Source: Spirosoma montaniterrae | Lineage (GTDB): Bacteria; Bacteroidota; Bacteroidia; Cytophagales; Spirosomataceae | Assembly (NCBI RefSeq): GCF_001988955.1 | Contig: NZ_CP014263.1 | Span: 992,001-1,056,000, forward strand | Direction: 5' to 3' | DNA: 64,000 nt | Shown: positions 24,581 through 34,447 of the stretch, piece by piece | Layout of the letters: each line of letters begins with the position of its first letter | How positions within the stretch are numbered: the first letter of the stretch is position 1 | Made by a program: the position numbers and the translations under genes | Notes under the pieces: generated by a model | Seen by the model: the letters and a program-made list of their open reading frames with translations, nothing else | Database searches by the model: none | Told to the model about the DNA's origin: nothing

Positions 24581-26370
24581 ATGCATCTACGCGGTTTGTT
24601 TTATATCTTTTTATTAATTGGGCTGGCCCGGTTCGCCAACGCTCAATCGTCGCTGCTGCCCGATTCGCTGGCCGACGCCCCCGACTCGGTCAAGTGCTGG
24701 CACCTGCGCGAGTTGGGCGATCAATTGATTGTGAAGGGTAAAATGCCCGAAGCCAAAGCTGCTTACCAGCAGGCACTTGAGTTGGCACAGGCGGCCAAAC
24801 GTCCCGTCGATATTGGCATGGGATACCGGTCGCTGGGTTATTGGTATCAGAATGCGAACGACTACGGTAAAACTTTAGACCTTTATCATCAGGCGTTACG
24901 CATATTTCATCGGCACGCGCCAAACCGGGCCGTGCGCGTGTATCTGCGCATTGGGCAAAGCTACCTCTACCTGAAAGACCCCGACAAAGCCCGCAGCTAC
25001 TTCCAGCGGGGGCTAACCGTTGCCCGGCAACAGCGAGATACCTCCGACGCCGTACACTTCTATGGTAGCTTATCGATAGTTGAAAAAGATCAGAAAAACT
25101 ATCCCAAAGCCATTCAATACAGTCAAACTGCACTGAAGCTATATCAGCAACAAAAAAACAAGTTAGAATACAATGTAACGTTATTGAATCAGGCACTGCT
25201 CTATAAAGATATGGGGCAGTATAAAACCGCTGAAGCACAACTAAAGGAGGTTGCTGCCTATTCCCGTCAGGCCAACGATAAGGAGATGCTGGCCTACGTC
25301 GACATCAACCTGCCCAACGTGCTGCTGCCGCTCAATCGGCTCGATGAGGCCGAAGCAGCCAGTAGGCGGGCATTGGCCTGGATCAATCGCACGGGGGTGA
25401 ATCAGTTTTCCATGCACGAAGAAGTGTATGGCCACCTGAGCCGCATAGCCGAACGCCGGGGCAACTATCAGCAGGCACTGGCCTTCTATAAACTACAGAT
25501 GGCGGCTCACGACAGCGTATTTAATTCCGCTAAAAATCAACAGATTGCCGAATTAGACGCCCGCTACCAAACCCGCGAACAGGAAGCCCGCATCCAGCTT
25601 CTGAACGAAAGCAATGCCCTGAAAGACCGGCAGATTTGGGCAGGCGTTGGGGAATGCTGTTGCTGACGCTGCTGCTGGGCGGACTGTTCTGGCAATTCCA
25701 GTCTATACGGCGTAAACGGTCTGAAATTGAGCGGCAGGCCGATCAGCTAAAAACGCTGATGCGCGAGTTGCACCACCGGGTCAAAAACAACCTCGCGATT
25801 GTGTCGAGCCTGTTGCGGCTACAGGTTCGGCATTTAGACGATGAAAAAGCGATTGAAGCCGTGCGGGTAAGCCAGCAGCGAGTACACGCTATGTCGCTCA
25901 TTCATCAGCGACTCTACCAGACCGACGCCGTTTCGTCGGTGAATATGCGCGAGTTCCTGACCGATCTGGCCCAGAACCTGATGCAGGCGTATGGCTTTGA
26001 AGCCAATCGGTTCGATTTGCAGATTGCTATCGACCAGCCCGACGTTGACGTCGATGTGGCGATACCGATGGGGTTGATTGCCAATGAGTTGATTACGAAC
26101 GCATTCAAATATGCCTACACCGACGTGGAGCGGCCCCGGCTGCATATTGGCCTGCACAATCATAACGGTCTGACCCTCGAAGTGCAGGACAATGGCCCCG
26201 GCTTAGCCGATACCGACTGGCAACCGCAGGTCAATCGGCAGGCGTCGTTTGGGCAGCGATTGGTTGCTACCCTCAGCCAGCAGTTAGACGCTACCATTGA
26301 ACTCGTTCGGCAGAACGGCACCCTGTTTCGGCTTCATATCCCGTCGAATCGACTGCAACCGGTGGAGTGA
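24581..26370 (+). pseudogene. TPR sensor histidine kinase split by a one-base frameshift
   Basis: From ATG 24581 the frame encodes a signal peptide (ending ANAQS), TPR repeats (about residues 30-320) and a coiled linker (QEARIQLLNESNALKDRQIW), then runs into TGA at 25666. The next frame resumes at once with the membrane helix (MLLLTLLLGGLFWQF), the HisKA_2 phosphoacceptor block RELHHRVKNNLAIVSSLL and the HATPase domain (LIANELITNAFKYAY, VQDNGPGLADTD). One extra G in the GGGG run at 25649-25652 would give a 596-residue kinase. Either a true mutation, a slip site, or a read error. Confidence 0.85.
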
Positions 26371-26398
26371 TGTGCGTACAATACGGCAACGATAACGA

Positions 26399-27607
26399 TC
26401 AAAACAGATTCACCATACGCGACAGCCACGCCGAAATCAGCAGCGAAATAGCTACAAAACCCAGCCCGTAATATAGCCCAAAGCTTTCGGCAATGAAACC
26501 AACGATGGGTGGCCCGGCCAGAAAACCGACAAAGCTAAACGTGGCGAAGGTTGCCAGCCCGGCAGCGGGCGGAATGCCCGGCACCCGCAACGCAGCCGCG
26601 TACAGAATGGGCGCACCCAATGAGCAGCCTGCACCCAGCACCGCAAAGCCCAACAGGGCCATAGCTGGATAGGGGAGGGCAATGGCAATAAGCAGACCCG
26701 CAGCGGCCAGTGTACCGCCAATTTGCAGCCAGCGTTTGGCCCCAATTTTCGGGATAATAGCGTCGCCCAGAAACCGGAAACTGGTCATGGTCAGCGAGAA
26801 ACTGGCGAATCCCAGCGCGGCAATCTGACTGCTGGCTCCCAGCGTTTCGCGTAAATAAACCGCACTCCAGTCGAAAGCCGCGCCTTCGCCCATTGCCAGA
26901 GCGAGACCAATCAGAATCATCAGCAGCAGGTCGCGGTTGGGCCGCACAAACGACGACCCGGCTTTTTCGCCCGATTCCGTGCGGCTGCTCGACGGCACCT
27001 GCGCCAGGGTAGGCTGTAGCAAAAACGAGCCAATCAGCACCAGGGCGGCCATTGCCATCACGTGTACGGGCGGGGCTACGTGCAACGCAATTACAGCCCC
27101 GGCAATGCCCGACCCAAACAACCCGCCCAAACTCCACATGCCATGACACGACGACATAATCACGATGCCTTCGGCCCGTTCGAGGTTGGTGGCACTGGTG
27201 TTCATGGCTACGTTGATGAGCGCACCATTCAGGCCCATCAGAAACAGACCGAGGGCCAAAATTGCCGGATTAGGCGCGTTGAGCGGGATGCATACGGCCA
27301 ATGCCAGCCCAATAGCCGACCACAAACACGCCCGTGCTTCGCCTAATTTGCCGATGATCCAGCCCGTTATGGGGTTCATGACCAACAGCCCGGCAGGCAG
27401 CGCGAAGAGCGTCAGGCCCAGTTCGGCATCGGACAGTTGCAGCTTTTGTTTGACGTAAGGGATGTGCGACACCCAGCTACCGAACAGGATACTGTCGGAA
27501 GCAAAGACTAATCCAATGGCTAACGCCCGCCGGTTCAGGAAGAATGTCAGCAGGTTCCGCACAAACAGGTTTCGGTGCGGCTTTTCGACAGAAATAGTTG
27601 AGTTCAT
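26399..27607 (-). CDS. MFS transporter (YbjJ-like, sugar/metabolite type)
   Basis: 402 residues from ATG 27607, about twelve membrane helices. Family features: FASDSILFGSWVSHIPYVKQKLQLSDAEL at the start, GWIIGKLGEARACLWS at the loop between helices 2 and 3, and MGLNGALINVAMNTSATNLERAEG. It is divergent from the AraC gene 27762-28610 with 154 bases between start codons, so that regulator probably controls it. Cargo unknown. Confidence 0.85.
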   Translation of the reverse strand: MNSTISVEKPHRNLFVRNLLTFFLNRRALAIGLVFASDSILFGSWVSHIPYVKQKLQLSDAELGLTLFALPAGLLVMNPITGWIIGKLGEARACLWSAIGLALAVCIPLNAPNPAILALGLFLMGLNGALINVAMNTSATNLERAEGIVIMSSCHGMWSLGGLFGSGIAGAVIALHVAPPVHVMAMAALVLIGSFLLQPTLAQVPSSSRTESGEKAGSSFVRPNRDLLLMILIGLALAMGEGAAFDWSAVYLRETLGASSQIAALGFASFSLTMTSFRFLGDAIIPKIGAKRWLQIGGTLAAAGLLIAIALPYPAMALLGFAVLGAGCSLGAPILYAAALRVPGIPPAAGLATFATFSFVGFLAGPPIVGFIAESFGLYYGLGFVAISLLISAWLSRMVNLF

Positions 27608-27726
27608 AGGTACAAAATTACAGCAGGTTGCCACGCGGTTTCTTGCGTGAATTAGCCAGTTTTAATGCTGTATTGATTAAATTTGGTTGTTATTGTCTGT
27701 TGAATTATCAATAAGGCGTTATTTTG

Positions 27727-27752
27727 GTAAAGCGGGTGGAAACCCGCATTAC
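27727..27752. repeat. GTAA-headed palindrome in the MFS/AraC promoter gap
   Basis: GTAA-a-GCGGGT-GGAA-ACCCGC-a-TTAC, a 10-pair hairpin with one A-A mismatch, ending 9 bases before the AraC ATG. It may be a REP-like unit or an operator. Confidence 0.5.
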
Positions 27753-27761
27753 AGGAATGGA

Positions 27762-28610
27762 ATGAAACTACAATTCGAGAAAATAGAACCCGAAGCGGGG
27801 AGTTCGTTTCGCGTGATTCACCTGACCGAAGCCGAAACGTGCCGCGTGTTCTGGCATTATCACCCCGAATACGAGATTGTGTACATTCCGCACGGCAACG
27901 GTCAACGGCGCGTTGGCACCAACGTGTCGCGGTACGAAACCGGCGAACTGGTGTTTATCGGGCCGAACCTGCCGCATCTGAATTTCAGCTACGGTAAAGC
28001 CGGGCAGTACGACGAGATTATTGTGCAGATGCGCGACGATTTTCTGGGCGATTCGTTTCTGCAAAAACCTGAGCTGAGCCACGTTCGGCGGTTGTTCGAG
28101 CGGGCGCACCGGGGGCTGGCGTTCGGCGACGAAACCAAACAGCGCGTTGGCCCGCTGCTCAACGAATTGCCCGCGCAACCCCCGTTCGAGCGAATGCTGA
28201 CGCTGCTGCGTGTGTTGCAGCAATTGGCCGATGCCGCAGACATGCAGCCGCTCCATGCCAACGGCGTTCGGTTCGATCTGAACCCAAAAGAGCAGGAACG
28301 GATTAGCCGCGTTTGTCAGTATGTTGAACAGCACTACGCCCAGCCTATCGACGTTCGCGCCGTGGCCGACCTCGTTAGCCTGACCGTACCGGCTTTTTGC
28401 CGCTATTTTAAACGCATGACGAACCTGACATTTACCGATTTCGTAAACGAGTACCGTGTCAATCAGGCCCGCAGGCTCCTGCATTCGTCGCGCACCGTGG
28501 CCGACGTGGGCTATGCCGTGGGGTTCAACAACCTATCGCACTTCAACAAAACGTTCCGGGCCATAACCGGTCAAACGCCAAGCGATTATCGAAAAGAATT
28601 AGTGGTGTAG
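27762..28610 (+). CDS. AraC-family regulator with cupin sensor
   Basis: 282 residues from ATG 27762. N-terminal cupin domain with WHYHPEYEIVYIPHGNGQR and GELVFIGPNLPHLNF, a His-rich sugar-sensor type. C-terminal helix-turn-helix pair: DVRAVADLVSLTVPAFCRYFKR and TVADVGYAVGFNNLSHFNKTFR, ending TPSDYRK. Such regulators usually act on carbohydrate genes; the divergent MFS transporter and the glycosidase genes downstream fit that. Confidence 0.9.
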   Translation: MKLQFEKIEPEAGSSFRVIHLTEAETCRVFWHYHPEYEIVYIPHGNGQRRVGTNVSRYETGELVFIGPNLPHLNFSYGKAGQYDEIIVQMRDDFLGDSFLQKPELSHVRRLFERAHRGLAFGDETKQRVGPLLNELPAQPPFERMLTLLRVLQQLADAADMQPLHANGVRFDLNPKEQERISRVCQYVEQHYAQPIDVRAVADLVSLTVPAFCRYFKRMTNLTFTDFVNEYRVNQARRLLHSSRTVADVGYAVGFNNLSHFNKTFRAITGQTPSDYRKELVV

Positions 28611-28634
28611 CTGAATACTTCGCTGGTGCATAGG

Positions 28635-29663
28635 CTACCTGACCTGCTTCCACGCTTTCTGTAACACATCTCCCGCCGTGCGGTCCTGCGGGCTGTACTG
28701 GTCGCGTTCGCGGTGGCGCAGGTCATCGTCCATGAACCACTTCCAGGCAAAACCGCCCGCAAACCACGGCTGCGGCCACACGGCTTCGAGCAACGCTGCG
28801 TAGGCGTTGGCCTGAGCGGTTAGGTTGGCCGTGCATTCGGTGTCGGATTCCCACGGGCGACGGGCCGTGTGGTCGCAGGCACGGTAGCCAAATTCGGTGA
28901 ACAGGATGGGTTTCTGGTGTCGGCTGCTGGTTTTTTTTAAGGCGTTCAGGTGTGGTTTCCAGCCCCGCACAAGGTCGGCGGGGCCCGGTTCGCGGTCGTC
29001 GGAAAGGGGGAAATAAGCATCGACGCCAATGTAATCCAGTTCGCTCCAGAACGGGATGCGTTCGTAGCGGTCCCAGTTGGCTGCGTAGGTCAGCTTGCCT
29101 TTGTAAACGCTTTTCACCTGTCCAATGAGTCGTTGCCAGAAGGCAGGCCGGGCAATGGCGAAGCGGTCGAGTTCGGTGGTGATGCAATACAAATCGACGT
29201 TGAGCGAGTCGGCCATGTGGGCGAAAAACAGTACGTATTGCGCGTAGTCGTGTTCAAAACTTTGCCAGTCGGCTTCGGTCGAAAATTCGAGATCGAGGTG
29301 CGAACCACCCATCATCCATACGTGCGGTTTGAGCATCGTTTTCAGCCCCTGCCGACGCGCCATCCGAACCGTTTCGGCCACACCCGCCGGAGTTTCGCCC
29401 CACCACTGCCCCCAGTTTCGACGCTCTTTGGGGCGGTTTTCGCTGAAATAAAAATGCGGGTCGCCTTTTCGGTTGAAGCCGTATGGCACAATGGCGACCC
29501 ACTCGCCCCCAATGGCCCGCACGGGGGCCAATGCCATCGAATCGGGCTGGCGGGGCGGAGCCACCAAATTCACGCCTTTGTGCTTCGGGCCGTTGTATTG
29601 AAACGGCGGGGCAGTCTGGCAACCGAGCAGCGTAACGAAAACTAAAAGCAGGTGAAGGGGCAT
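28635..29663 (-). CDS. lipoprotein glycoside hydrolase, GH113-like TIM barrel
   Basis: 342 residues from ATG 29663, with a lipobox (LVFVTLLGC). The TIM-barrel blocks are GVNLVAPPRQ, GLKTMLKPHVWMMGG, YCITTELDRF, which carries the likely acid/base Glu, WDRYERIPFWSELDYIGVDA and ILFTEFGYRAC with the likely nucleophile Glu. This is the layout of GH113-type mannanases and related glycosidases. It is convergent with the AraC gene and divergent from the FG-GAP gene. Substrate not assignable. Confidence 0.8.
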   Translation of the reverse strand: MPLHLLLVFVTLLGCQTAPPFQYNGPKHKGVNLVAPPRQPDSMALAPVRAIGGEWVAIVPYGFNRKGDPHFYFSENRPKERRNWGQWWGETPAGVAETVRMARRQGLKTMLKPHVWMMGGSHLDLEFSTEADWQSFEHDYAQYVLFFAHMADSLNVDLYCITTELDRFAIARPAFWQRLIGQVKSVYKGKLTYAANWDRYERIPFWSELDYIGVDAYFPLSDDREPGPADLVRGWKPHLNALKKTSSRHQKPILFTEFGYRACDHTARRPWESDTECTANLTAQANAYAALLEAVWPQPWFAGGFAWKWFMDDDLRHRERDQYSPQDRTAGDVLQKAWKQVR

Positions 29664-29712
29664 AGTAGAAGTTGGCAAGTCGGTAATTTACGATAGTAAA
29701 CCGCTGCTTACT

Positions 29713-30840
29713 ATGAAACGTGTTTTTTTAGGTTTATTTACTTTGCTGCTGGGTGTAGCACTCACCCCACCCGAACGATTGCCCCGCTTCCAACGCTATT
29801 TTGTAGCTGCCGAAAGCTACGAGTCGGTGGGCGTATTCGATGTCGATAACAACGATACACTTGATTTGGTATCGGGCGATTTCTGGTACGAAGGGCCAGC
29901 GTTTCGGCGTCGGCACCTGATTGGCAATTTACCCCGGCAGAACGAATATTACGACGATTTTTCGACTATTCCGATGGACGTCAATGCCGACGGGCGCATG
30001 GATTTCGTTACGGGCGGCTGGTTCGACGGCACACTGCGCTGGCTCGAAAACCCCGGTAAAAAAAATAGCCGCTGGCCCACGCACCCCATTGCAAAAGTAG
30101 GTAACATTGAAACTACCCGCGCCTGGGACGTTGATGGCGATGGTACGCCCGAAATTGTGCCGAATAACCCCGGCCATCCGCTCAAATACCTCAAAATGAC
30201 TGGCCCTGCCCAGTTTACGATTGTGCAAATTGCTCCTACCCAGGGCCACGGACTGGGTTTTGGTGACGTTAATGCCGACGGGCGGGGCGACTTCATTCTA
30301 AGCGACGGCTGGCTCGAGGCCCCCGCCGACCGTGCATCGGGTCCGTGGACGCTGCACAACGAATTTTCACTCGGTTCGGCCAGCATACCCGTTCTTGTCA
30401 TTGACGTGAATGGCGACAAGCTCAACGACCTGATTGTAGGGCAGGGGCATGGCTACGGTCTGCACTGGTACGAACAAACCCGCACCGCCACTGGTCAGCG
30501 CGGCTGGACGAAGCACCTGATCGATGACAAAAATTCCCAATATCACTGCCTTGAGTGGGTAGACCTCACCGGCGACGGGCGGCCCGAGTTGCTGACAGGC
30601 AAACGCTACCGCGCTCACAATGACAACGACCCCGGTTCCAACGACCCGGTAGGGTTGTACTATTTCACGTGGGACGTGGCCCGGAAGCAATTTGCCAAAC
30701 ACGACATTGCTTATGGCCCGGCGGGTGTAGGCAAAGGCACTGGCATCTACTTTGCCGTAGCTGACCTCCGTAAAACAGGCCGGAAAGACATAATTGTGGC
30801 TGGTAAAGACGGGTTGGCCGTTTTTTTCAACGAGCGGTAA
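29713..30840 (+). CDS. secreted FG-GAP/VCBS repeat protein
   Basis: 375 residues: signal peptide, then a beta-propeller of about six repeats, each with a calcium-loop motif DxDxDGxxD or a variant (DVDNNDTLDLV, DVNADGRMDFV, DVDGDGTPEIV, DVNADGRGDFI, DVNGDKLNDLIV, DLTGDGRPELL). Similar proteins in Bacteroidota are exported and often lie beside glycan-degrading enzymes, as here. Binding or scaffold roles are likely. Confidence 0.88.
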   Translation: MKRVFLGLFTLLLGVALTPPERLPRFQRYFVAAESYESVGVFDVDNNDTLDLVSGDFWYEGPAFRRRHLIGNLPRQNEYYDDFSTIPMDVNADGRMDFVTGGWFDGTLRWLENPGKKNSRWPTHPIAKVGNIETTRAWDVDGDGTPEIVPNNPGHPLKYLKMTGPAQFTIVQIAPTQGHGLGFGDVNADGRGDFILSDGWLEAPADRASGPWTLHNEFSLGSASIPVLVIDVNGDKLNDLIVGQGHGYGLHWYEQTRTATGQRGWTKHLIDDKNSQYHCLEWVDLTGDGRPELLTGKRYRAHNDNDPGSNDPVGLYYFTWDVARKQFAKHDIAYGPAGVGKGTGIYFAVADLRKTGRKDIIVAGKDGLAVFFNER

Positions 30841-30853
30841 TCGAAACAAATTT

Positions 30854-30923
30854 CGTCAGGATAACGAAAAAGCGAATGCCACTACTCGAAAGTAATGGCA
30901 TTCGCTTTTTCGTTATCCTGACG
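30854..30923. terminator. bidirectional terminator with a perfect 28-base stem
   Basis: Arms 30854-30881 and 30896-30923 are exact reverse complements over 28 bases, with a 14-base loop. A- and T-rich stretches inside the stem sit between the convergent FG-GAP and oxidoreductase genes. Confidence 0.85.
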
Positions 30924-30933
30924 GCACAGCCGG

Positions 30934-32418
30934 TTACGCCGTGAGCGACCAGCCTTCGCGGTATTGGCGCGAAACAAACTGGTTGGCGTCCTCGAAGTTG
31001 GTGATCTTCATGCTTTTGCCATCCCACAGCAGCTTTTTGCGACCCGGATAATCGAAGCCCCGACCGTCGGCGCGGGCCGTGCGGAGGTTGTAGCTGCGAA
31101 TGGCGAGGTTGCCCATCAGTACGGTTTCGGTGAGCGGACCCGAGAAGTCGAACGAGGAGGTCAACCCTTTGTGTTCTTTGCTGTTGAAACCCGCTTTGCA
31201 GGCATCGGCCCACAGCACCTGATGGCCCCACTCGGGTAGCTTCAGGTTCAGGTTGTTACGGTCTTCTTTAGGCACTTCGTACTTTTCTCCGCTCTTGGTA
31301 TAAATTTTGGGATTCATACCATACAGGCCGCAGGTCAGCAACCCTTTATCGCCAATCATGAACATACCGTTGCTGCCACCGTCGTCGCTGAGCGGTTCGC
31401 TATCGGGCAGGAAGGCAGGCCGGAAGGGCTTGATACCGCCATCAGACCAGGTCATCGTAATGGGCGACTTGTTGGTTTTTGTCGGCTCGAACTGCATCAT
31501 TACCTGCGATGAAGGCGGGCATCCTTCCGGGATATACTCCGGCGTCCAGTCTTTCATGAATACGGCACCTACGCTGCATTCGACCGAGGTTGGGTAGCTG
31601 ATACCCAGCGTGCGGAACGGAACGTCCATGATGTGACAACCGATGTCGCCGAGCGCACCGGCCCCGAAGTTCCACCAGCCGCGCCATTTAAAGGGGTGAT
31701 AACCAGGCGAGTAGCCAACCTTTTGCGCCGGGCCAATCCACAAATCCCAATCTACGTCGTCGGGGGGCGTAGTGGTTTGCGGCACCGGAATGCCCTGCGG
31801 CCACACCGGGCGGTTGGTCCAGAAATTGATGGTATGCACGTTGCCCAGCAATCCTTTTTTCACCCATTCGACCATCTGCTGCTGGGCCGGGTTCGACGCT
31901 CCCTGATTGCCCATCTGCGTCACGACCTTGTATTTGCGGGCTGCTTCGGTCAGCATCCGGGCTTCGTAGATATTGTGCGTCATTGGTTTCTGCACATACA
32001 CGTGTTTGCCGAGTTGCATGGCCGCCATGGCTACCACAGCGTGCGTATGGTCGGCGGTCGAAACCGTCACGGCGTCGATGGTTTTGCCTTCTTTATCGAG
32101 CATCTCGCGGAAGTTTTTGTACCGCTTGGCGTTGGGATGCTTGTTGAAGTTGGCCTTAACCTGATCGCGACTCCAGTCGATGTCGCACAGGGCCACAATG
32201 TTGTTGGCACCGTTGTTAAAGGCGTTATTGGTATCCGAGAACCCTTTACCGGCAACGCCCACGCCCGCAATATTGAGCTTATCGCTGGGAGCAATAAAGC
32301 CTTTGCCGCCGAGTACGTGGCGCGGCACAATCATAAAACCGGCAGCCGCCAGCGCACCAGTCTGCAAAAACTGTCGGCGGGTGGTTTCGGTACTGGTCAA
32401 TTTATCAGGTTGGTTCAT
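30934..32418 (-). CDS. Gfo/Idh/MocA-family oxidoreductase, Tat-exported
   Basis: 494 residues from ATG 32418. A Tat signal (TRRQFLQTGALAAAGF) is followed by the Rossmann block LNIAGVGVAGKGFSDTNNAF, IVALCDIDW, TVSTADHTHAVVAMAAMQLGKHVY and the catalytic-Lys block VQKPMTHNIYEARML. Such exported dehydrogenases act on sugars or sugar glycosides with bound NAD(P). It sits between an FG-GAP protein and a GH20 hexosaminidase and is likely part of the same glycan use set. Confidence 0.9.
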   Translation of the reverse strand: MNQPDKLTSTETTRRQFLQTGALAAAGFMIVPRHVLGGKGFIAPSDKLNIAGVGVAGKGFSDTNNAFNNGANNIVALCDIDWSRDQVKANFNKHPNAKRYKNFREMLDKEGKTIDAVTVSTADHTHAVVAMAAMQLGKHVYVQKPMTHNIYEARMLTEAARKYKVVTQMGNQGASNPAQQQMVEWVKKGLLGNVHTINFWTNRPVWPQGIPVPQTTTPPDDVDWDLWIGPAQKVGYSPGYHPFKWRGWWNFGAGALGDIGCHIMDVPFRTLGISYPTSVECSVGAVFMKDWTPEYIPEGCPPSSQVMMQFEPTKTNKSPITMTWSDGGIKPFRPAFLPDSEPLSDDGGSNGMFMIGDKGLLTCGLYGMNPKIYTKSGEKYEVPKEDRNNLNLKLPEWGHQVLWADACKAGFNSKEHKGLTSSFDFSGPLTETVLMGNLAIRSYNLRTARADGRGFDYPGRKKLLWDGKSMKITNFEDANQFVSRQYREGWSLTA

Positions 32419-32535
32419 AGACGTGATCGGATCGTTTTTGGTAAACAAAAGGGCATATCGGTCAATTTTTACCCGGAACCGCTACTTTTTTTAGCCAGCC
32501 TTATGCGTCTATCTTTGCCTTCTCTTCGCGTGTTC

Positions 32536-34383
32536 ATGAAAAAACTCGTTTACCTGCTTTGGCTGGCGGCTCCGGCCTGGGCACAGTCGCCGTCAACCAC
32601 GATACCGGCGTTGATCCCGGCCCCGCAAACGCTCGAACCTCGCTCCGGTTCATTCGCCATTACCAACCAGACCCGGTTGCATATACTGACCCCCGTTGCC
32701 TCGATACGCCGGATGGTGCGGGCCAACCTGCCCGGCCTGAAACTGACCGATCAGCCCCGACCCCTAAAAGCCATAACGGTGCGGCTGGCCCCGGTGCCGG
32801 GCGTTGGTGCGGAAGGCTACGACCTGACGGTTGGTGCCGACGGTATTCTGCTGACGGCCCCGCAGGAAGCCGGGTTGTTCTATGGGCTGCAAACCTTGCG
32901 GCAGTTGTTGCCCGTAACAACGCGGTCAGGCTCGCGGCTGGATCGTATTCCCGCGCTGCACATCCGCGATCAGCCCCGGTTTGGGTGGCGTGGGCTGATG
33001 CTCGACGTGAGCCGCCATTTCTTCGACAAAGCGTTTGTAAAGCGATTCATCGATCAGATGGCGCAGTACAAATACAACGTTTTCCACTGGCACCTGACCG
33101 ACGATCAGGGGTGGCGCATCGAGATCAAAAGTCTGCCCCGGCTTACGCAGGTGGGCGCATTCCGGGTGCCGCGCACGGGCCGCTGGAATGACATCGAAAA
33201 CCCGATGCCGGGCGAAAATCCGTCGTATGGCGGCTTCTACACCCAAAACGACATCCGCGAAATTGTGCAGTACGCTGCCGAACGCCAGATCACCATCGTA
33301 CCTGAAATCGACATGCCGGGGCATAGCATGGCCGCTATCGTGGCGTATCCGAATCTGGCCTGTGACGGTAAACAGAAGGTGGTGCCGACGAATGGTAAAT
33401 TCTATAAGTTGGAAGACAACACCCTGAACCCATGCAGCGACAGCACGTATGCCTTTGTCGATAAAGTGCTGACCGAAGTGGCTGCTCTGTTTCCCGGTCC
33501 GTATATCCATGTCGGGGGCGACGAAGCTTACAAGGGTTTCTGGACGACCTGCGAGCTGTGTAAACCTGTGATGGCGACCAACGGGCTGAAAACGATGGAA
33601 GAGTTACAGAGCTATTTTATCCGGCGCGTGGAACGAATCGTGCGGTCGAAAGGCAAAAAGCTCATCGGCTGGGATGAAATCCTGGAGGGGGACGGTCCGA
33701 CGATTCGGCTGGCTCCGGGTGCTACGGTGATGAGCTGGCGTGGGATGCGGGGCGGTATCGAAGCCGCCCGGCAGGGTCGCCCGGTCATTATGACGCCTTT
33801 TCAGCACTGCTACTTAGACCTCTATCAGGGCGAACCGTCGGTCGAGCCGAGTACCTACAGCATGTGCCGGCTGAGTGATTCGTACCGGTTTGAACCTGTC
33901 CCTGATAGCGTTCGGGCCGAGTTGATTCTGGGAGGGCAGGGTAATCTCTGGACCGAGTCGGTGCCAACGCCCCGGCACGCCGAATATATGGTGTGGCCGC
34001 GTGCGTTTGCGCTGGCCGAGGTGCTGTGGTCGCCTAAAGAACGGCGCAACTGGCCGGAGTTTATGAACCGGGTAGAAGCACATTTCCGGCGGTTCGATGC
34101 GCTCGGTATCAACTACGCCCGCAGTGTGTATAACCCGATTATCACGGTTAAGCGACCACCATTGGGTTTCGTCGAGGTCTTTCTGAACCACGAACTGCCC
34201 GACGTGCTGCTGTACTACACCACTGATAGCACACAACCCGACGACCGCTCGCTCCTGTATGCCAACCTGATTCTGATGCCCAAAGGAGCCAGTCGGCTGA
34301 AGGTGATGGCCTACCGTTACGGCAAACCCATCGGCATGCTTATCGACCTGCCAATTGAGGAGCTTGCCAGACGGATTCGGTGA
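32536..34383 (+). CDS. beta-N-acetylhexosaminidase, GH20
   Basis: 615 residues from ATG 32536, which begins a good signal peptide (KKLVYLLWLAAPAWAQ); an ATG at 32503 is also in frame, while the open frame before that is only antisense of the upstream gene. GH20b domain about residues 25-150, then the catalytic barrel: RFGWRGLMLDVSRHFF, FHWHLTDDQGWRIEI, VPEIDMPGHSMAAI, and the Asp-Glu pair in YIHVGGDEAYKGFW. It removes terminal N-acetylhexosamines by substrate-assisted catalysis. A C-terminal extension (VEVFLNHELPDVLLYY) resembles the family's extra beta-domain. Confidence 0.95.
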   Translation: MKKLVYLLWLAAPAWAQSPSTTIPALIPAPQTLEPRSGSFAITNQTRLHILTPVASIRRMVRANLPGLKLTDQPRPLKAITVRLAPVPGVGAEGYDLTVGADGILLTAPQEAGLFYGLQTLRQLLPVTTRSGSRLDRIPALHIRDQPRFGWRGLMLDVSRHFFDKAFVKRFIDQMAQYKYNVFHWHLTDDQGWRIEIKSLPRLTQVGAFRVPRTGRWNDIENPMPGENPSYGGFYTQNDIREIVQYAAERQITIVPEIDMPGHSMAAIVAYPNLACDGKQKVVPTNGKFYKLEDNTLNPCSDSTYAFVDKVLTEVAALFPGPYIHVGGDEAYKGFWTTCELCKPVMATNGLKTMEELQSYFIRRVERIVRSKGKKLIGWDEILEGDGPTIRLAPGATVMSWRGMRGGIEAARQGRPVIMTPFQHCYLDLYQGEPSVEPSTYSMCRLSDSYRFEPVPDSVRAELILGGQGNLWTESVPTPRHAEYMVWPRAFALAEVLWSPKERRNWPEFMNRVEAHFRRFDALGINYARSVYNPIITVKRPPLGFVEVFLNHELPDVLLYYTTDSTQPDDRSLLYANLILMPKGASRLKVMAYRYGKPIGMLIDLPIEELARRIR

Positions 34384-34390
34384 AGGTCAT

Positions 34391-34427
34391 AAAAAATCGT
34401 TCCCGCTTACGGAACACAGCGGGAACG
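34391..34427 (-). terminator. intrinsic terminator of the lipoprotein-sorting-like gene
   Basis: CGTTCCCGCT (34398-34407) pairs with AGCGGGAACG (34418-34427), followed on the minus strand by ATTTTTT. It lies 21 bases after the stop of 34448-35155. Confidence 0.85.
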
Positions 34428-34447
34428 GGTTGAAATCCGAAATGCTG

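Noticed and set aside
30854..30923. Perfect 28-base inverted repeat as an attachment site or mobile element end
   Set aside because: Its place between convergent genes and its A/T runs fit a two-way terminator.
31633..32502. Long N-terminal extension of the GH20 frame
   Set aside because: It is the antisense of the Gfo/Idh/MocA gene; a proper signal peptide begins at 32536.
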